NCBI GenBank assembly: GCA_963750195.1
Contig: CAVVPS010000016.1
Location: forward strand, 558,001-622,000
From: AP-15 sp963750195
GTDB taxonomy: Bacteria > Pseudomonadota > Alphaproteobacteria > ATCC43930 > CGMCC-115725
Direction: 5' to 3'
Length of the DNA stretch: 64,000 bases
The notes beneath the pieces were generated by a model. That model did not search any database, was not told where the DNA came from, and saw only the letters and a program-made list of their open reading frames with translations. Numbering within the stretch: the stretch's first letter is position 1; every line of letters begins with the position of its first letter. Made by a program: the position numbers and the translations under genes. Positions 44,724 through 54,349 of this stretch are shown in pieces.

Positions 44724-45752
44724 TCAGCGGCAGTGCGGCATCACTTCCTTGGCGAACCGGGTCATCGATTGGCGGACCATGGCGTGATCCATGATCCCGC
44801 CCTGGTTGAAGTAGCAGATGAATTCGTCCATGCCGTAGTCGCGGCGCAAGGCTCGCACCCGGTCGATGCAATAATCGGGATCGCCGAAGACGCCCATCTC
44901 GCGGTCCATGTCCTCGAAGGTCACCCGTTCGATGCGCGCCAGGACCTGGCGGAAGGCCTCGAAGCTTTTGATGTCGGCCTGGCCCAGCGGGGCCAGCCGT
45001 TCCGCTGCCTCGCGCAGAAAGCGCATCAGCCCGGCCTCGCTGTCCTGGCGCGCCTGCGCCCGGCCGGTCGTCACATGCACTGGAAACGCGAGCGCGATGT
45101 CGCCGGCCGGGAGTGTGCCGCGATAGACCGCCAGACCCTCCTTGAGCTTGTCCGGCGGGTTGATCAGGGGGGTGGCGAAGATTGGGAACCCGCGGCGCGC
45201 CGCGAACGGGAAGGTGTCGGGGCTGTTGGCGGCGATCCGCACCGGCGGGTGGGGCTTTTGCACCGGTTGCGGGATCACGGTCAGATCCTTCGCCCGATAG
45301 TGTTTGCCCGCATAGGAAAAGCGCTCGGTGGTCCAGGCCCCGATGATGAAGTCGAGCGCCTCGTCGAAGCGCTCGCGGCTCTCCTCCTGCGGGATGTCGT
45401 AGCCAGCATAGTGCAACGGCGCTGTGCCGCGGCCACAGCCGAGTTCGAGCCGGCCGTTGCTTAGGATGTCGACGGTCGCTGCGTCCTCGGCGATTTTGAC
45501 CGGGTTGTGCAAGGGCAGCAGGGTCACCGCAGTTCCCAGGCGGATGCGGCGGGTACGCTGCGCCGCCGCCGCCAGGACCATCAGCGGATTAGCGAGAATG
45601 GAAAAGGCGCGGCTGAAATGGAGTTCGCCGAGCCATACCGTGTCAAAACCGACCTCATCGCCTAGCTCGATCTGGGCGAGGATGTCACGATAGCGCTGCG
45701 CCTCGGTAAAGCCGCTCGCGCATGGCAGTTGGTCGAAAAAGCCAAACCGCAT
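44724..45752 (-). CDS. LLM-class flavin-dependent monooxygenase (luciferase-like)
   Basis: A 342-residue TIM-barrel enzyme using reduced flavin (FMN or F420). MRFGFFDQLPCASGF, GFDTVWLGELHFSRAFS, AAQRTRRIRLGTAVTLLPLHNPV, GRLELGCGRG and VRIAANSPDTFPFAARRG are the usual barrel motifs. It oxidises small organic substrates such as alkanesulfonates or hydrocarbons; which one is unknown. A GGAAAG site precedes the ATG at the start of the conserved block. It faces the dioxygenase operon. Confidence 0.9.
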   Translation of the reverse strand: MRFGFFDQLPCASGFTEAQRYRDILAQIELGDEVGFDTVWLGELHFSRAFSILANPLMVLAAAAQRTRRIRLGTAVTLLPLHNPVKIAEDAATVDILSNGRLELGCGRGTAPLHYAGYDIPQEESRERFDEALDFIIGAWTTERFSYAGKHYRAKDLTVIPQPVQKPHPPVRIAANSPDTFPFAARRGFPIFATPLINPPDKLKEGLAVYRGTLPAGDIALAFPVHVTTGRAQARQDSEAGLMRFLREAAERLAPLGQADIKSFEAFRQVLARIERVTFEDMDREMGVFGDPDYCIDRVRALRRDYGMDEFICYFNQGGIMDHAMVRQSMTRFAKEVMPHCR

Positions 45753-45935
45753 TTGCCTTTCCTCGCAATTGGTTATTGGCTGCAGGCCAGTCCGCTCGCA
45801 TAGCATGTGGCCGTCCCCGCCGGCAAGCCGCGCCATCTGTGCGGGGCGTAGCGGCATTGAAACCTGCACCGTTTGATGATAGTTGAAATCATTCAATTGC
45901 ACAGCACACGAAGCGGGGGGAGGCCGCCTGGTTCC

Positions 45936-47087
45936 ATGCCGCAGGCAGGAGTTTGGAACGTCGGCATCGCCGGGTGCGGCATCGGTCGCACTCATATTGC
46001 TCAAGGCTATGCCCGGCATCCCGACAAGTTTCGCGTGGTCGCTCTATGCGATGTCGATGCGGGCCGCCTGGCCGCTGTCGGCGACGAATTCGGCATCGCC
46101 CACCGCACCGCCACCTTTGACGAATTGCTACGGATCGATGACGTCGACATCGTCGATATCTGCACCCCGCCGCATCTTCATGTCGCGCAAGTACTGGCGG
46201 CGTTATCGGCCGACAAGGAGGTCGTCTGCGAGAAGCCGATCGCTGGCTCCCTTGCCGAAATCGATCGGGTGATGGCCGCCGAGCGGGAGATGCCCGGGCG
46301 GGTCCTGCCGGTTTTTCAGTACCGCTTCGGCAACGGAATGCAAAAGGCCAAGCGGATCATCGATGCGGGGATCGCCGGCAAACCCTATCTCGCCACCATC
46401 GAGACCGCCTGGAAGCGGACGCCGGAATATTACGCGACGCCGTGGCGCGGGCGGTGGCAGACCGAGCTGGGCGGCGTCCTGCTGACCCATGCGATCCATG
46501 CGCACGACCTGATGACCTGTCTCCTGGGCCCACCCGCATCGGTTTTCGCCCGCATCGCGACGCGGGTGAACCCGATCGACACCGAGGACTGCGCCGTCGC
46601 CAGCCTCGCCATGCGCAGCGGGGCATTGGTCTCACTCGCCGCAACGCTCGGCTCTCAGCGCGAGATCACCCGGCTGCGCCTGTGCTTTGAGCATGTGACC
46701 TTCGAGAGCGGCGGGACACCCTATGCTCCCGGCGACGACCCCTGGGCGATCATCCCCGCATCGACCGAGGCAGAAGCGCAGATCGCCGAGATTCTTGCCG
46801 GCTACTGCCCGGTCGCGACCCGGTTCGAGGGATTGCTCGGCGCCTATCACGCGGCGTTGGCAACCGGATCGCCGCTGCCGATCACCCTCGCCGACGCTCG
46901 CCTTGCGGCCGAACTCGCCACCGCCCTCTATCATTCGGCCGCCACCGGCGCCGCCGTAACCCTGCCGATCGGCCCCGACCATCCGAGCTACGCCGGCTGG
47001 CGCCCGATCCTCGGCAGAGCGTTAGTGCACGGCCGGCGTCACCACTTGTTGCGCAGCTCGCGCAGCTTCAGAAACACGGTCCGCTGA
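45936..47087 (+). CDS. Gfo/Idh/MocA-family oxidoreductase
   Basis: A 383-residue NAD(P)-dependent sugar or cyclitol oxidoreductase. The Rossmann motif VGIAGCGIGRTHIAQGY is followed by VVALCDVDAGR, ICTPPHLHVAQVLAAL and KEVVCEKPIAGSLAEIDRV with the catalytic Lys. The C-terminal half has HAIHAHDLMTCLLGP. The last 16 codons overlap the convergent glyoxalase II gene by 49 bases, and the Arg-rich end may be read-through of a lost stop. ATG taken at the start of the conserved block. Confidence 0.88.
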   Translation: MPQAGVWNVGIAGCGIGRTHIAQGYARHPDKFRVVALCDVDAGRLAAVGDEFGIAHRTATFDELLRIDDVDIVDICTPPHLHVAQVLAALSADKEVVCEKPIAGSLAEIDRVMAAEREMPGRVLPVFQYRFGNGMQKAKRIIDAGIAGKPYLATIETAWKRTPEYYATPWRGRWQTELGGVLLTHAIHAHDLMTCLLGPPASVFARIATRVNPIDTEDCAVASLAMRSGALVSLAATLGSQREITRLRLCFEHVTFESGGTPYAPGDDPWAIIPASTEAEAQIAEILAGYCPVATRFEGLLGAYHAALATGSPLPITLADARLAAELATALYHSAATGAAVTLPIGPDHPSYAGWRPILGRALVHGRRHHLLRSSRSFRNTVR

Positions 47088-47830
47088 TCGGGATTGTCGG
47101 GCAGGTCGGGGAAGGCTTCGCGCAGCCGCCGGATCACCGACGGGCTGGTCAGGCGGAAGAATGTGTTGATTTCCCGCTCCAGCGCCAGGGTGGTAACGAG
47201 CGCCCGTGTCGTATCCTGTTTTTCGACCTGCGGCAGCATGCCCTTGGCCTTAGCGTTGTCGGGCTCTCGGTCGAGCGTGAAGGCGAGGTTGCGCGCGATG
47301 TAGTCGTGGCCGGGGTAGATTAGCGTTTCCTCCGGCAATTTGGCCAGCTGCCCGACGAAAGTGTTGTAGAGCTCGTTTGGGTGTCCGCCATTATGGCAAT
47401 TGCCGGCGCCCGCGTTAAAGAGGGTATCGCCGCAGAACAGCGCCGGTGTGTCGCCATGCGCCGTGATGCAGATATGCGACATCGTATGGCCCGGCGTATC
47501 GAGGCATTCGAGCTCGACGGTCTTGCCAACCTTGATCACGTCGCCCGCCCGCAAGCCACGGTCCATCTCGGGGATCTTGTCCTTGGCGTTGACATGGGCC
47601 AGCACCTTGGCGCCGGTCGCCGCCACCATTTGCGAGTTGCCGCCGGTGTGGTCGCGATGCTCGTGGGTGTTGAGGATCTGAGTGATGGTCCAACCCCGCG
47701 CCTTGGCAGCGGCCAGGCATTTTTCGTGGTCGAGCGGATCGACCGCCAATGCCTCGCCAGTCTCCCGGCAGGTGATCAGGTAGTTGAAATTGCGGCCCGC
47801 ATTGGCGGTCCAGATCTGTTCGACGATCAT
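47039..47830 (-). CDS. Hydroxyacylglutathione hydrolase-type metallo-beta-lactamase fold protein
   Basis: A 263-residue metallohydrolase. The metal motif NTHEHRDHTGGNS (H-x-H-x-D-H) lies near residue 55; LDTPGHTMSHICI, FCGDTLFNAGAGNC and YPGHDYIARNLAFTL supply the other ligands. The C-terminal part (PSVIRRLREAFPDLPD) is the helical glutathione-binding domain of glyoxalase II, which hydrolyses S-lactoylglutathione to lactate. ATG follows GGGGCG. The gene symbol gloB is likely but the assay-defined identity is not shown here. Confidence 0.88.
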   Translation of the reverse strand: MIVEQIWTANAGRNFNYLITCRETGEALAVDPLDHEKCLAAAKARGWTITQILNTHEHRDHTGGNSQMVAATGAKVLAHVNAKDKIPEMDRGLRAGDVIKVGKTVELECLDTPGHTMSHICITAHGDTPALFCGDTLFNAGAGNCHNGGHPNELYNTFVGQLAKLPEETLIYPGHDYIARNLAFTLDREPDNAKAKGMLPQVEKQDTTRALVTTLALEREINTFFRLTSPSVIRRLREAFPDLPDNPDQRTVFLKLRELRNKW

Positions 47831-48224
47831 TGCTCGCCCCTTTCGCTGTGGCGCCGATCGGAATGAAGAGCGGGGCACGCGGCTGCGCCCGTCCGCTTCT
47901 ATTGCGCGGGGCCGATCTTGTCCATCGCCGAGCGCATGCAAGCGTGAGACGGCTTCGCCGGCGCGCCAGTCCCCGAACGGGCTCCGACCCGGCTTTCGGG
48001 CGAGGGTGGCGTCGCGCCTCGGCGCAGCTGTGTGGATTTTGGGACCCACCATCGACTAATTGTCGCAGCTGGCGTGGATCCCAGGTCCCGCAAGCGATTG
48101 TTCAGCGATAGATTTCTCGTAGCGCGGGCATTCGGCCCGGCAGGGATATGGGAGCCTTTAACGGCGTAAAGCATAGTTCCGGCCTTTGACGTTTTTCGGA
48201 CATCGCCTTCTTAGTCTGCTTTAC

Positions 48225-49019
48225 ATGTCTCGACCGTATCGCGTCGTCGTCATCACCGGTGCTTCGAGCGGGCTCGGCGCCGCGTTGGCTCAGGCCTATG
48301 CCCGGCCGGAGGCGGTCATAGGACTTCTCGGCCGCGATCGGCAGCGGTTGGGGACAACCGCTGATGCCTGCGAGGCGAAAGGGGCAAGTGTGAGGGTGGC
48401 GACGATCGACGTGGTAGACGCGCCGGCGATGGCCGAATGGCTGGGCCGGTTCGATCGCGAACAACCGGTCGACCTGCTCGTCGCCAATGCCGGTGTCTCG
48501 GCCGGGCCAGACCCCGACAGCCCTTCGGAAGGGGCAGAGACCGCATCGCGCCAAATTCGTGTAAACCTGTTGGGCGCGATCAACACGGTCGAGCCGCTGC
48601 TGCCTGCCTTGTGCGCGCGCGGCCGCGGGCGGGTGGCGGTTGTGGCGTCGATCGCCGCCTATCGCGGGCTTCCCTACAGCCCCGGCTATTGCGCGAGCAA
48701 GGCCGGGTTGCGTGCCTATGCCGAAGCGCTGCGCCCGCGCTTGGCGCCGCGTGGGGTCGGAGTGACGATCGTATGTCCCGGCTTTTTCGATTCGCCGATG
48801 ACCGACCGCTTCAACGGGCCGACCCCGTTCCTCGCCAGCGGCGAGGCCGCAGCTCGCATCGTCAAGCGCGGCATCGACCGCGGTCGGCGCCGGGTCGCGT
48901 TTCCGTGGCCGCTGGTGCTCGGCCTGCAATTCTGCGACATCGCGCCGGCGATCATTGGCGACGCGATCCTGCGGCGCTTTCGCTTTCACATCCGGCCGGG
49001 CTGGGCATTGGATGAGTGA
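48225..49019 (+). CDS. Short-chain dehydrogenase
   Basis: A 264-residue SDR. Cofactor motif VITGASSGLGAALAQAY, then LVANAGVSAG, the catalytic Ser in VVASIAAYRG and Tyr-Lys in YSPGYCASKAGLRAYAEAL. The C terminus has two hydrophobic stretches. It overlaps the next gene by 8 bases (ATGAGTGA). Together they form a two-gene unit; this pairing with a sulfatase-like membrane enzyme suggests a role in envelope glycan or capsule modification, but that is inference. Confidence 0.9.
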   Translation: MSRPYRVVVITGASSGLGAALAQAYARPEAVIGLLGRDRQRLGTTADACEAKGASVRVATIDVVDAPAMAEWLGRFDREQPVDLLVANAGVSAGPDPDSPSEGAETASRQIRVNLLGAINTVEPLLPALCARGRGRVAVVASIAAYRGLPYSPGYCASKAGLRAYAEALRPRLAPRGVGVTIVCPGFFDSPMTDRFNGPTPFLASGEAAARIVKRGIDRGRRRVAFPWPLVLGLQFCDIAPAIIGDAILRRFRFHIRPGWALDE

Positions 49020-50571
49020 GTTGCTCCAGGCTGCGGTCGGCATAGTGCTCATGCTGGCGGCGTGGCTGATCCCGCGCCATATCGCCAAGGCCCGAATGTT
49101 GGGGTTGCCGGCGGTTCTGCTCGATCTCTTGCCGGTATTGCTCGCCGCCGGCTTGCTGCTGATTGCGACCGGGCGGCCGATTTTCACCGGTTTCGTGCTG
49201 GTGTCGCTCGGCGCCGGGTTCGCGCTCGCCGACCGGACCAAACGCGAGGCGCTGCGCGAGCCGGTCGTCTTCTCCGATATGTCCGAGCTGCCGCACGTTT
49301 TTACTCATCCGCAGCTCTACCTGCCGTTCGCGGGGGCCGGCCTGGTTATTGGCGGGGCGCTGGCGACGATCGCTTTCGGCATCGCTCTCGCTCTCGGTAG
49401 AACCGCCGTTGTGGCCGCCGGATACGTTGTTGACGTAATTTTGGTTGCGGTCGTCTGCGCCGCCGGATGGGTCATATCCCGCGAGCCGGCGCTTGGGCTG
49501 GCGGCCGGCGCGCTGCGGCGCCTCGACCCAAGCGACGAGCCGTTTGCGGATGCGGCGAGGCTGGGTCCATTCGCGATCCTTCTCGTATACGGGATCATCG
49601 CGCGTGCCGAACGCCGCGCCCGCCGCGCCCGGCATGTCCCGCCGCCTGCCCCGGCGCTGGTTAGCGCTGCGGCTGCAGTGCCTCTGGTGATGGTGCAGTG
49701 CGAATCGTTCTTTGATGCGCGCCGGGTGTCGCCATGCGTACCCCCAGACCTGCTGCCGGGCTTTGACGACTGCCTTCGCCACGGCGCGACTTTCGGCCGG
49801 CTCGAAGTCGCGGGCTGGGGCGCCAACACGATGCGCGCCGAATTCGCGGTGCTGACCGGCATCCCCGAGCGGGATCTCGGCTATGACCGCTTCAACCCCT
49901 ATCATGCCTTCGCCCGCGCCCCTGTCGCCTCGCTCGCCTGGCGCCTGCGCAACGAAGGCTATCGCACCGTGTGCCTTCATCCGTTCGATCGTGGCTTTTT
50001 CCGCCGCGATCTGACCCTGAAGGCGCTTGGCTTCGAGGACTTTCTCGGCCGCGAAAGCCTGGGTGGATCGCGCCGGCCGCCCTACCGCTCTGACCCCGAT
50101 CTCGCTCATCAGGTGTTGCGCGTCCTCGAAGAGGTGGGACCGCGAACCTTCATCTTCGTCATCACGATGGGTAATCATGGCCCTTGGTTCGAAGCTGGAC
50201 CACAGATCGATCCCGATCTGCGGCAGCGCTTCGACACGGCCGGCCTGCCGCAAGGCGGGCAATTCTTGCGTTACCTCGATGGGTTGGCCCGGTCCGACGA
50301 GATGCTCCGGATCTTGGCGGAAGGCCTGGGGCCGCGCGGACACAACGCCGTGCTCGGCTTTTATGGCGACCACCAACCGAGCCTGCCGCAAGTATTTGGC
50401 CATTTCGGCTTTGAAGAGTGGGCGAGCGATTACGTCCTTGTGGACGGCATGGCATCGTCACCGCGGCGGCTCGATATGCCGGCCGATCGCCTGCCTCGCG
50501 TCATCCTCGATCGGCTGCGTGAGAGGAACGCCGTCGCCGGGCGCCGGGCGGTCGCATTCGGCGTGGCTTGA
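49012..50571 (+). CDS. LtaS-like membrane sulfatase/phosphotransferase
   Basis: A 519-residue protein. The N terminus has about five membrane helices (residues 3-200). The catalytic domain has metal motif VMVQCESFFD, candidate nucleophile Thr in GWGANTMRAEFAVLTG, ITMGNHGPWF and LGFYGDHQPSLPQ, as in lipoteichoic acid synthase and its Gram-negative relatives that transfer phosphoglycerol or ethanolamine groups outside the inner membrane. Translationally coupled to the preceding SDR. No capsule cluster is visible. Substrate not established. Confidence 0.85.
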   Translation: MSELLQAAVGIVLMLAAWLIPRHIAKARMLGLPAVLLDLLPVLLAAGLLLIATGRPIFTGFVLVSLGAGFALADRTKREALREPVVFSDMSELPHVFTHPQLYLPFAGAGLVIGGALATIAFGIALALGRTAVVAAGYVVDVILVAVVCAAGWVISREPALGLAAGALRRLDPSDEPFADAARLGPFAILLVYGIIARAERRARRARHVPPPAPALVSAAAAVPLVMVQCESFFDARRVSPCVPPDLLPGFDDCLRHGATFGRLEVAGWGANTMRAEFAVLTGIPERDLGYDRFNPYHAFARAPVASLAWRLRNEGYRTVCLHPFDRGFFRRDLTLKALGFEDFLGRESLGGSRRPPYRSDPDLAHQVLRVLEEVGPRTFIFVITMGNHGPWFEAGPQIDPDLRQRFDTAGLPQGGQFLRYLDGLARSDEMLRILAEGLGPRGHNAVLGFYGDHQPSLPQVFGHFGFEEWASDYVLVDGMASSPRRLDMPADRLPRVILDRLRERNAVAGRRAVAFGVA

Positions 50572-50637
50572 CACCGGCCGCTGCCAGCGCGGAACATCCG
50601 CCGCCGGGAGAAAGAGCATCGGCGGAGCGAGACGGCG

Positions 50638-51384
50638 ATGGATTTGCAAGACCGAGCCATCATCGTCACCGGCGGAGCTTCAGGGATCGGCAGGGCGACG
50701 GCGCTGCTGTTGGCGGGCGAAGGCGCCAAGGTCTTGGTCGGCGATGTCGATGCCGAAGGCGGCCGCTCGACAGCGGCCGAGGGCGTCGCCAATGGCCTCG
50801 CCATCGACTACCTGCCGCTAGATTTGACCGTCAAAGCCTCAGTGGACGATTTCGCCGCGGCGGTGCATCAGCGGACGGGGCGCGTCGACGGCCTGGTCAA
50901 TGCCGCCGGTTGGGACCAGATCCAGCCCTTTCTCGAAAATCCGCCAGAGATGTGGGACCGCGTCATCGCTGTCAATCTGATGGGGGCGATCAGGCTAACC
51001 CGCGGGATGCTGCCGCCGATGGTCGAAGCGAGAGCGGGCAAGATCGTCAACATCTCGAGCGATGCGGGCCGGGTCGGCAGTACGGGCGAGACCGTCTACG
51101 CCGCCGCCAAAGGCGGGTTGATCGCCTTCACCAAGTCGCTAGCCCGCGAGATGGCGCGCTACCGCATCAACGTCAATTGCGTGTGTCCGGGTCCGACCGA
51201 CACCCCTTTGTTCCAGCGTCAGCCGGAACGCATGAAGGAAGCGCTGACCCGCGCTATCCCGTTCCGCCGGATCGCCCAGCCGATCGAAATCGCCCAAGCG
51301 GTGGTATTTTTCTTGAGCGCACGATCGGATTACGTTACCGGCCAAGTGCTGAGCGTCAGCGGCGGGCTGACGATGGCCGACTAA
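50638..51384 (+). CDS. SDR-family NAD(P)-dependent oxidoreductase (FabG-like)
   Basis: A 248-residue classical SDR. Motifs: IIVTGGASGIGRATALLLAGEGAKVLVGDVDAEG, NAAGWDQIQP, catalytic Ser in NISSDAGRVGS, and Tyr-Lys in TVYAAAKGGLIAFTKSLARE. The pattern near CPGPTDTPLFQ is common. It resembles 2-hydroxycyclohexanecarboxyl-CoA dehydrogenase and 3-oxoacyl-ACP reductases, so it probably handles an acyl-CoA or ring-derived alcohol. GAGCGAG lies upstream. Starts a run of four same-strand genes. Confidence 0.88.
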   Translation: MDLQDRAIIVTGGASGIGRATALLLAGEGAKVLVGDVDAEGGRSTAAEGVANGLAIDYLPLDLTVKASVDDFAAAVHQRTGRVDGLVNAAGWDQIQPFLENPPEMWDRVIAVNLMGAIRLTRGMLPPMVEARAGKIVNISSDAGRVGSTGETVYAAAKGGLIAFTKSLAREMARYRINVNCVCPGPTDTPLFQRQPERMKEALTRAIPFRRIAQPIEIAQAVVFFLSARSDYVTGQVLSVSGGLTMAD

Positions 51385-51406
51385 TATGGGAACAGGAGGA
51401 AAGAAA

Positions 51407-51670
51407 ATGCAGCGGTATCAAACGGTGGCATTTGCCGCTCTGTTGACGATCGCGTTCGCCGGGACCGCGATGGCTCAAGCGATGCCGACCAACAATCCCG
51501 AAGCCAAGGCAAATGTTCGTCAGAGCGAGGCGTATTCGGCGATGTTGCGCAGCAATCCGGCGTTCCGCAAAAAACGCGAGGCGATCGAATGCGGTCCGAT
51601 CACCATTCCCCAGCTGCGCGCCAGCTGCATCGCCTCGTTTGAGGCGTATGCCGCGCCCGCAAAGCGATAA
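51407..51670 (+). CDS. Small secreted protein
   Basis: An 87-residue protein. Residues 1-23 form a signal peptide (FAALLTIAFAGTAMA) with cleavage after AMA. The mature 64 residues contain two Cys (IECGPITIPQLRASCIASFEAYA) that could pair in the periplasm. An ideal AGGAGG ribosome site lies 7 bases before the ATG. No family recognised. It is the second gene in the run. Confidence 0.75.
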   Translation: MQRYQTVAFAALLTIAFAGTAMAQAMPTNNPEAKANVRQSEAYSAMLRSNPAFRKKREAIECGPITIPQLRASCIASFEAYAAPAKR

Positions 51671-51688
51671 GCCTGCGAGGAAATCACC

Positions 51689-52078
51689 ATGCCAAACCCA
51701 GCCCCCGGATTTGTCAGCCGCCCCGAGCACCGCGTCGACCTCAAGCCGGATCGGCGGCATGTTAAAGTCGTCTTCGCCGGCACGACCGTCGCCGACAGCA
51801 CTGCGACCTTGCGGGTCGAGGAGACCGGGCACGGCCCCGTGCACTATTTTCCGGAAAAGGACGTGCGTCTCGATCTGATGCACCCGACCCAGCACCACAC
51901 GACCTGCCCGTTCAAAGGCGAAGCGTCTTACTGGACGATCGAGGCGCCGGCGGGCGGCGAGATCCGGCGGTCCGAGAATGCAGTCTGGGGCTATCCCACG
52001 CCTTATGACGAGGTCGCCGGGATTGCCGGCTACTACGCTTTCTATCCGACCCGCGTCGACGCGATCGTCACTGAATAG
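51689..52078 (+). CDS. DUF427 domain protein
   Basis: A 129-residue single-domain protein. DUF427 signatures are present: VKVVFAGTTVADSTATLRVEETGHGPVHYFPEKDV, HPTQHHTTCPFKGEASYWTIE and YDEVAGIAGYYAFYP. These small beta-rich proteins are widespread and their biochemistry is unresolved. The gene starts 18 bases after the previous stop and is followed 13 bases on by the GGT-type gene, so it is co-transcribed. Confidence 0.85.
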   Translation: MPNPAPGFVSRPEHRVDLKPDRRHVKVVFAGTTVADSTATLRVEETGHGPVHYFPEKDVRLDLMHPTQHHTTCPFKGEASYWTIEAPAGGEIRRSENAVWGYPTPYDEVAGIAGYYAFYPTRVDAIVTE

Positions 52079-52091
52079 CCGGCGCACCGGG

Positions 52092-53654
52092 ATGCACCTG
52101 ACACAAAACTGGGAGATCCGCAAACCGGGCGCCTCGTCGCGCGGCGGCATCGTCGCCTCACAGAGCCGCACCGCCGCCTCGGTCGGCGCCGAAGTGCTGG
52201 CGGCTGGCGGCACCGCGGTCGATGCCGCCGTCGCTACGGCGTTGGCGCTAGCCGCGGTTGAGCCGTGGAACAGCGGGCTCGGTGGGATCGGTTTTATGGT
52301 CGTGCATCGCGCCGACGCCGATCATGCCGAGGCTGTCGACTTCGGCCCGGTGGCGCCGCGCGGCCTCGATCCGGCGGCCTACAAGCTCACCGGCGCGACC
52401 AAGACCGAGCTGTTTACCTGGCCACAGGTCGAGGGGGACCGGAACATCCACGGTCCGCTCGCTTTCGCGATCCCGAGTTCGGTGCGCGGCTACGCGGCGG
52501 CGGTCGAGCGCTTCGGGCGCATGCCGTGGCGCGAGCTGGTCGCCCCGGCCGTGGCGCTGGCCCGCGAAGGCGTGCCGGTCGACTGGTTTACCACGGTCAA
52601 GGTTGCCGGTGCGGCGGCGGAATTGCGCCTCTATGACGAAAGCCGGCGGATCTGGCTGCCGGACGGCCTGCCGCCGGTCTGCCCGCCCGAACGCGACTGG
52701 ACGAACCTGCCGCTGGGCCGCCTCGCCGATACCCTGGAGAGGATCGCAACGGCCGGCCCCGACGATTTTTATGAGGGCGACATCGCCCGTTCGATCGCCG
52801 CCGATGTGCGCGCCACCGGCGGCGTGCTGTCGGGCGAGGACCTCTCGGGCTGCCGGGCGCGGATCATGCCGGCGTTAGCGATCCCCTATCGCGGCGCGGT
52901 GTTGCAGTCGGCGCCCGGAATGACCGCCGGCCCGACCTTGGCCTTTGCTCTCGAGCAGCTCTCCCGGCAGCGTTTCGGCGCATCGCCCGACGCCGCCTAT
53001 TTCGCTGCTGTCATCGAGACGCTGCGGGACGCCTATGCCGACCGGCTCGATCATGCCGGCGATGTAGAAACCGTGGCGCCGACCTCGACCACGCACATTA
53101 CCGCAACCGACCGCGAAGGCACGATCGTCGCGCTGACGACCACCCTGCTGTCGAGCTTTGGCAGCCGCTATGTGCTGCCCGGCACGGGCATCTTAATGAA
53201 CAACGGGGTCATGTGGTTCGACCCGCGGCCCGGGCGGCCGAATTCGATGATGCCGGGCAAGCGCGCGCTGACCAATATGTGCCCGGTCGTCGCTGCGCGC
53301 GACGGTCGGCCGTGGTTCGGGATCGGCGCCTCGGGCGGCAGGCGGATTCTCGCTGCGGTTCTGCAGATGGCGAGCTTTGTCGTCGATTTCGCCATCGACC
53401 CCCTGGAGGCGGCGCATCACCCGCGCATCGACGTCAACGGCGGCGAGCGGTTCGGCGTCGACCGCCGCCTTCCGTCGGCGATCGTCGCGCCGTTGATGGC
53501 GAAACCCGGTGCGACCTTAGTCGAGCACGGCGTCTATCCGGCGCGCTTCGCCTGCCCGAACCTGGTGATGCATGGCGCCGACGGGTTGAACCACGGCATT
53601 TCCGACGTGATGTCGCCATGGTCAGCCGCGATCGCCGAACCCGAGCATACCTGA
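52092..53654 (+). CDS. Gamma-glutamyltransferase-type Ntn hydrolase
   Basis: A 520-residue member of the gamma-glutamyltransferase superfamily. GGIVASQSRTAASVGAEVLAAGGTAVDAAVAT is the N-terminal start; PNSGLGGIGFMVV-type loop (EPWNSGLGGIGFMVVH); the catalytic Thr begins the small subunit in TSTTHITATDREG near residue 335. NNGVMWFDPRPGRPNSMMPGKRALTNMCP and GASGGRRILAAV follow. No signal peptide is present, so it is probably cytoplasmic, unlike classical GGT. Substrate may be a gamma-linked amide rather than glutathione. Confidence 0.86.
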   Translation: MHLTQNWEIRKPGASSRGGIVASQSRTAASVGAEVLAAGGTAVDAAVATALALAAVEPWNSGLGGIGFMVVHRADADHAEAVDFGPVAPRGLDPAAYKLTGATKTELFTWPQVEGDRNIHGPLAFAIPSSVRGYAAAVERFGRMPWRELVAPAVALAREGVPVDWFTTVKVAGAAAELRLYDESRRIWLPDGLPPVCPPERDWTNLPLGRLADTLERIATAGPDDFYEGDIARSIAADVRATGGVLSGEDLSGCRARIMPALAIPYRGAVLQSAPGMTAGPTLAFALEQLSRQRFGASPDAAYFAAVIETLRDAYADRLDHAGDVETVAPTSTTHITATDREGTIVALTTTLLSSFGSRYVLPGTGILMNNGVMWFDPRPGRPNSMMPGKRALTNMCPVVAARDGRPWFGIGASGGRRILAAVLQMASFVVDFAIDPLEAAHHPRIDVNGGERFGVDRRLPSAIVAPLMAKPGATLVEHGVYPARFACPNLVMHGADGLNHGISDVMSPWSAAIAEPEHT

Positions 53655-53787
53655 GCGTCAGAGTGCCGACGCTCCCAGAATAAGGTTGTCCGGGATCGCG
53701 GCTCACCATGTTGCCACCATCGGGCTTAATAGGAATTTTGAACAGATCCACATCTGACTCTAACGGGTCCGACCTCAGCCTGATTGG

Positions 53788-54279
53788 TCAGCTTTCGCGG
53801 TGGATCGGATCGACCCAGCGCACCTGTTCGGGGCGCTCGACCGGCTCGATGTCGAGATTGACCACGACCGCCTCGTTGTCGCTGCGCACCACTACGCATT
53901 CTAGCGGTGCGTCGGTCGACGCGTTGATCTCCTGGTGGGGCACATAGGGCGGGACAAAGATGAAATCGCCGGGACCGGCCTCGGCGACATATTCGAGATG
54001 CTCGCCCCAACGCATCCGCGCCCGCCCTTTCACGACATAGATGACACTTTCGAGGGCACCGTGATGATGCGCGCCGGTCTTGGCGTTGGGATGGATCCTC
54101 ACCGTCCCGGCCCAAATCTTTTGCGCGCCGACCCGGGCAAAGTTGATCGCTGCGGCGCGGTCCATGCCCGGGGTCTGAGCGGTGTTCGAATCGAGCTGGT
54201 CGCCCGGGATGACTTTGATGCCGTGGACTTTCCAATCGACACGCTCATGCCCGTGATCGTGGCCGCTGCTCATCGCCAT
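53788..54279 (-). CDS. Cupin-domain protein
   Basis: A 163-residue single cupin. Metal-binding motif 1 is GAHHHGALESVIYVVKGRARMRWG (two His and Glu) and motif 2 is PGDFIFVPPYVPHQEINAS (His). The N terminus is His-rich (MAMSSGHDHGHERVDW), the start lies near the PadR promoter region and the two genes are divergent, so the regulator may control it. Function unknown; cupins bind iron, manganese or nickel. Confidence 0.85.
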   Translation of the reverse strand: MAMSSGHDHGHERVDWKVHGIKVIPGDQLDSNTAQTPGMDRAAAINFARVGAQKIWAGTVRIHPNAKTGAHHHGALESVIYVVKGRARMRWGEHLEYVAEAGPGDFIFVPPYVPHQEINASTDAPLECVVVRSDNEAVVVNLDIEPVERPEQVRWVDPIHRES

Positions 54280-54349
54280 CGCCTCGTTCGGTTGAAATCC
54301 ATTTTATCACGCGGGTCGGAGTTTCAAAGGGCTTGAAATCGACTCGATC

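Noticed and set aside
48952..50403. A 483-codon open frame on the minus strand
   Set aside because: It is antisense to the LtaS-like gene, with Arg/Gln/Pro-rich composition and no domain.
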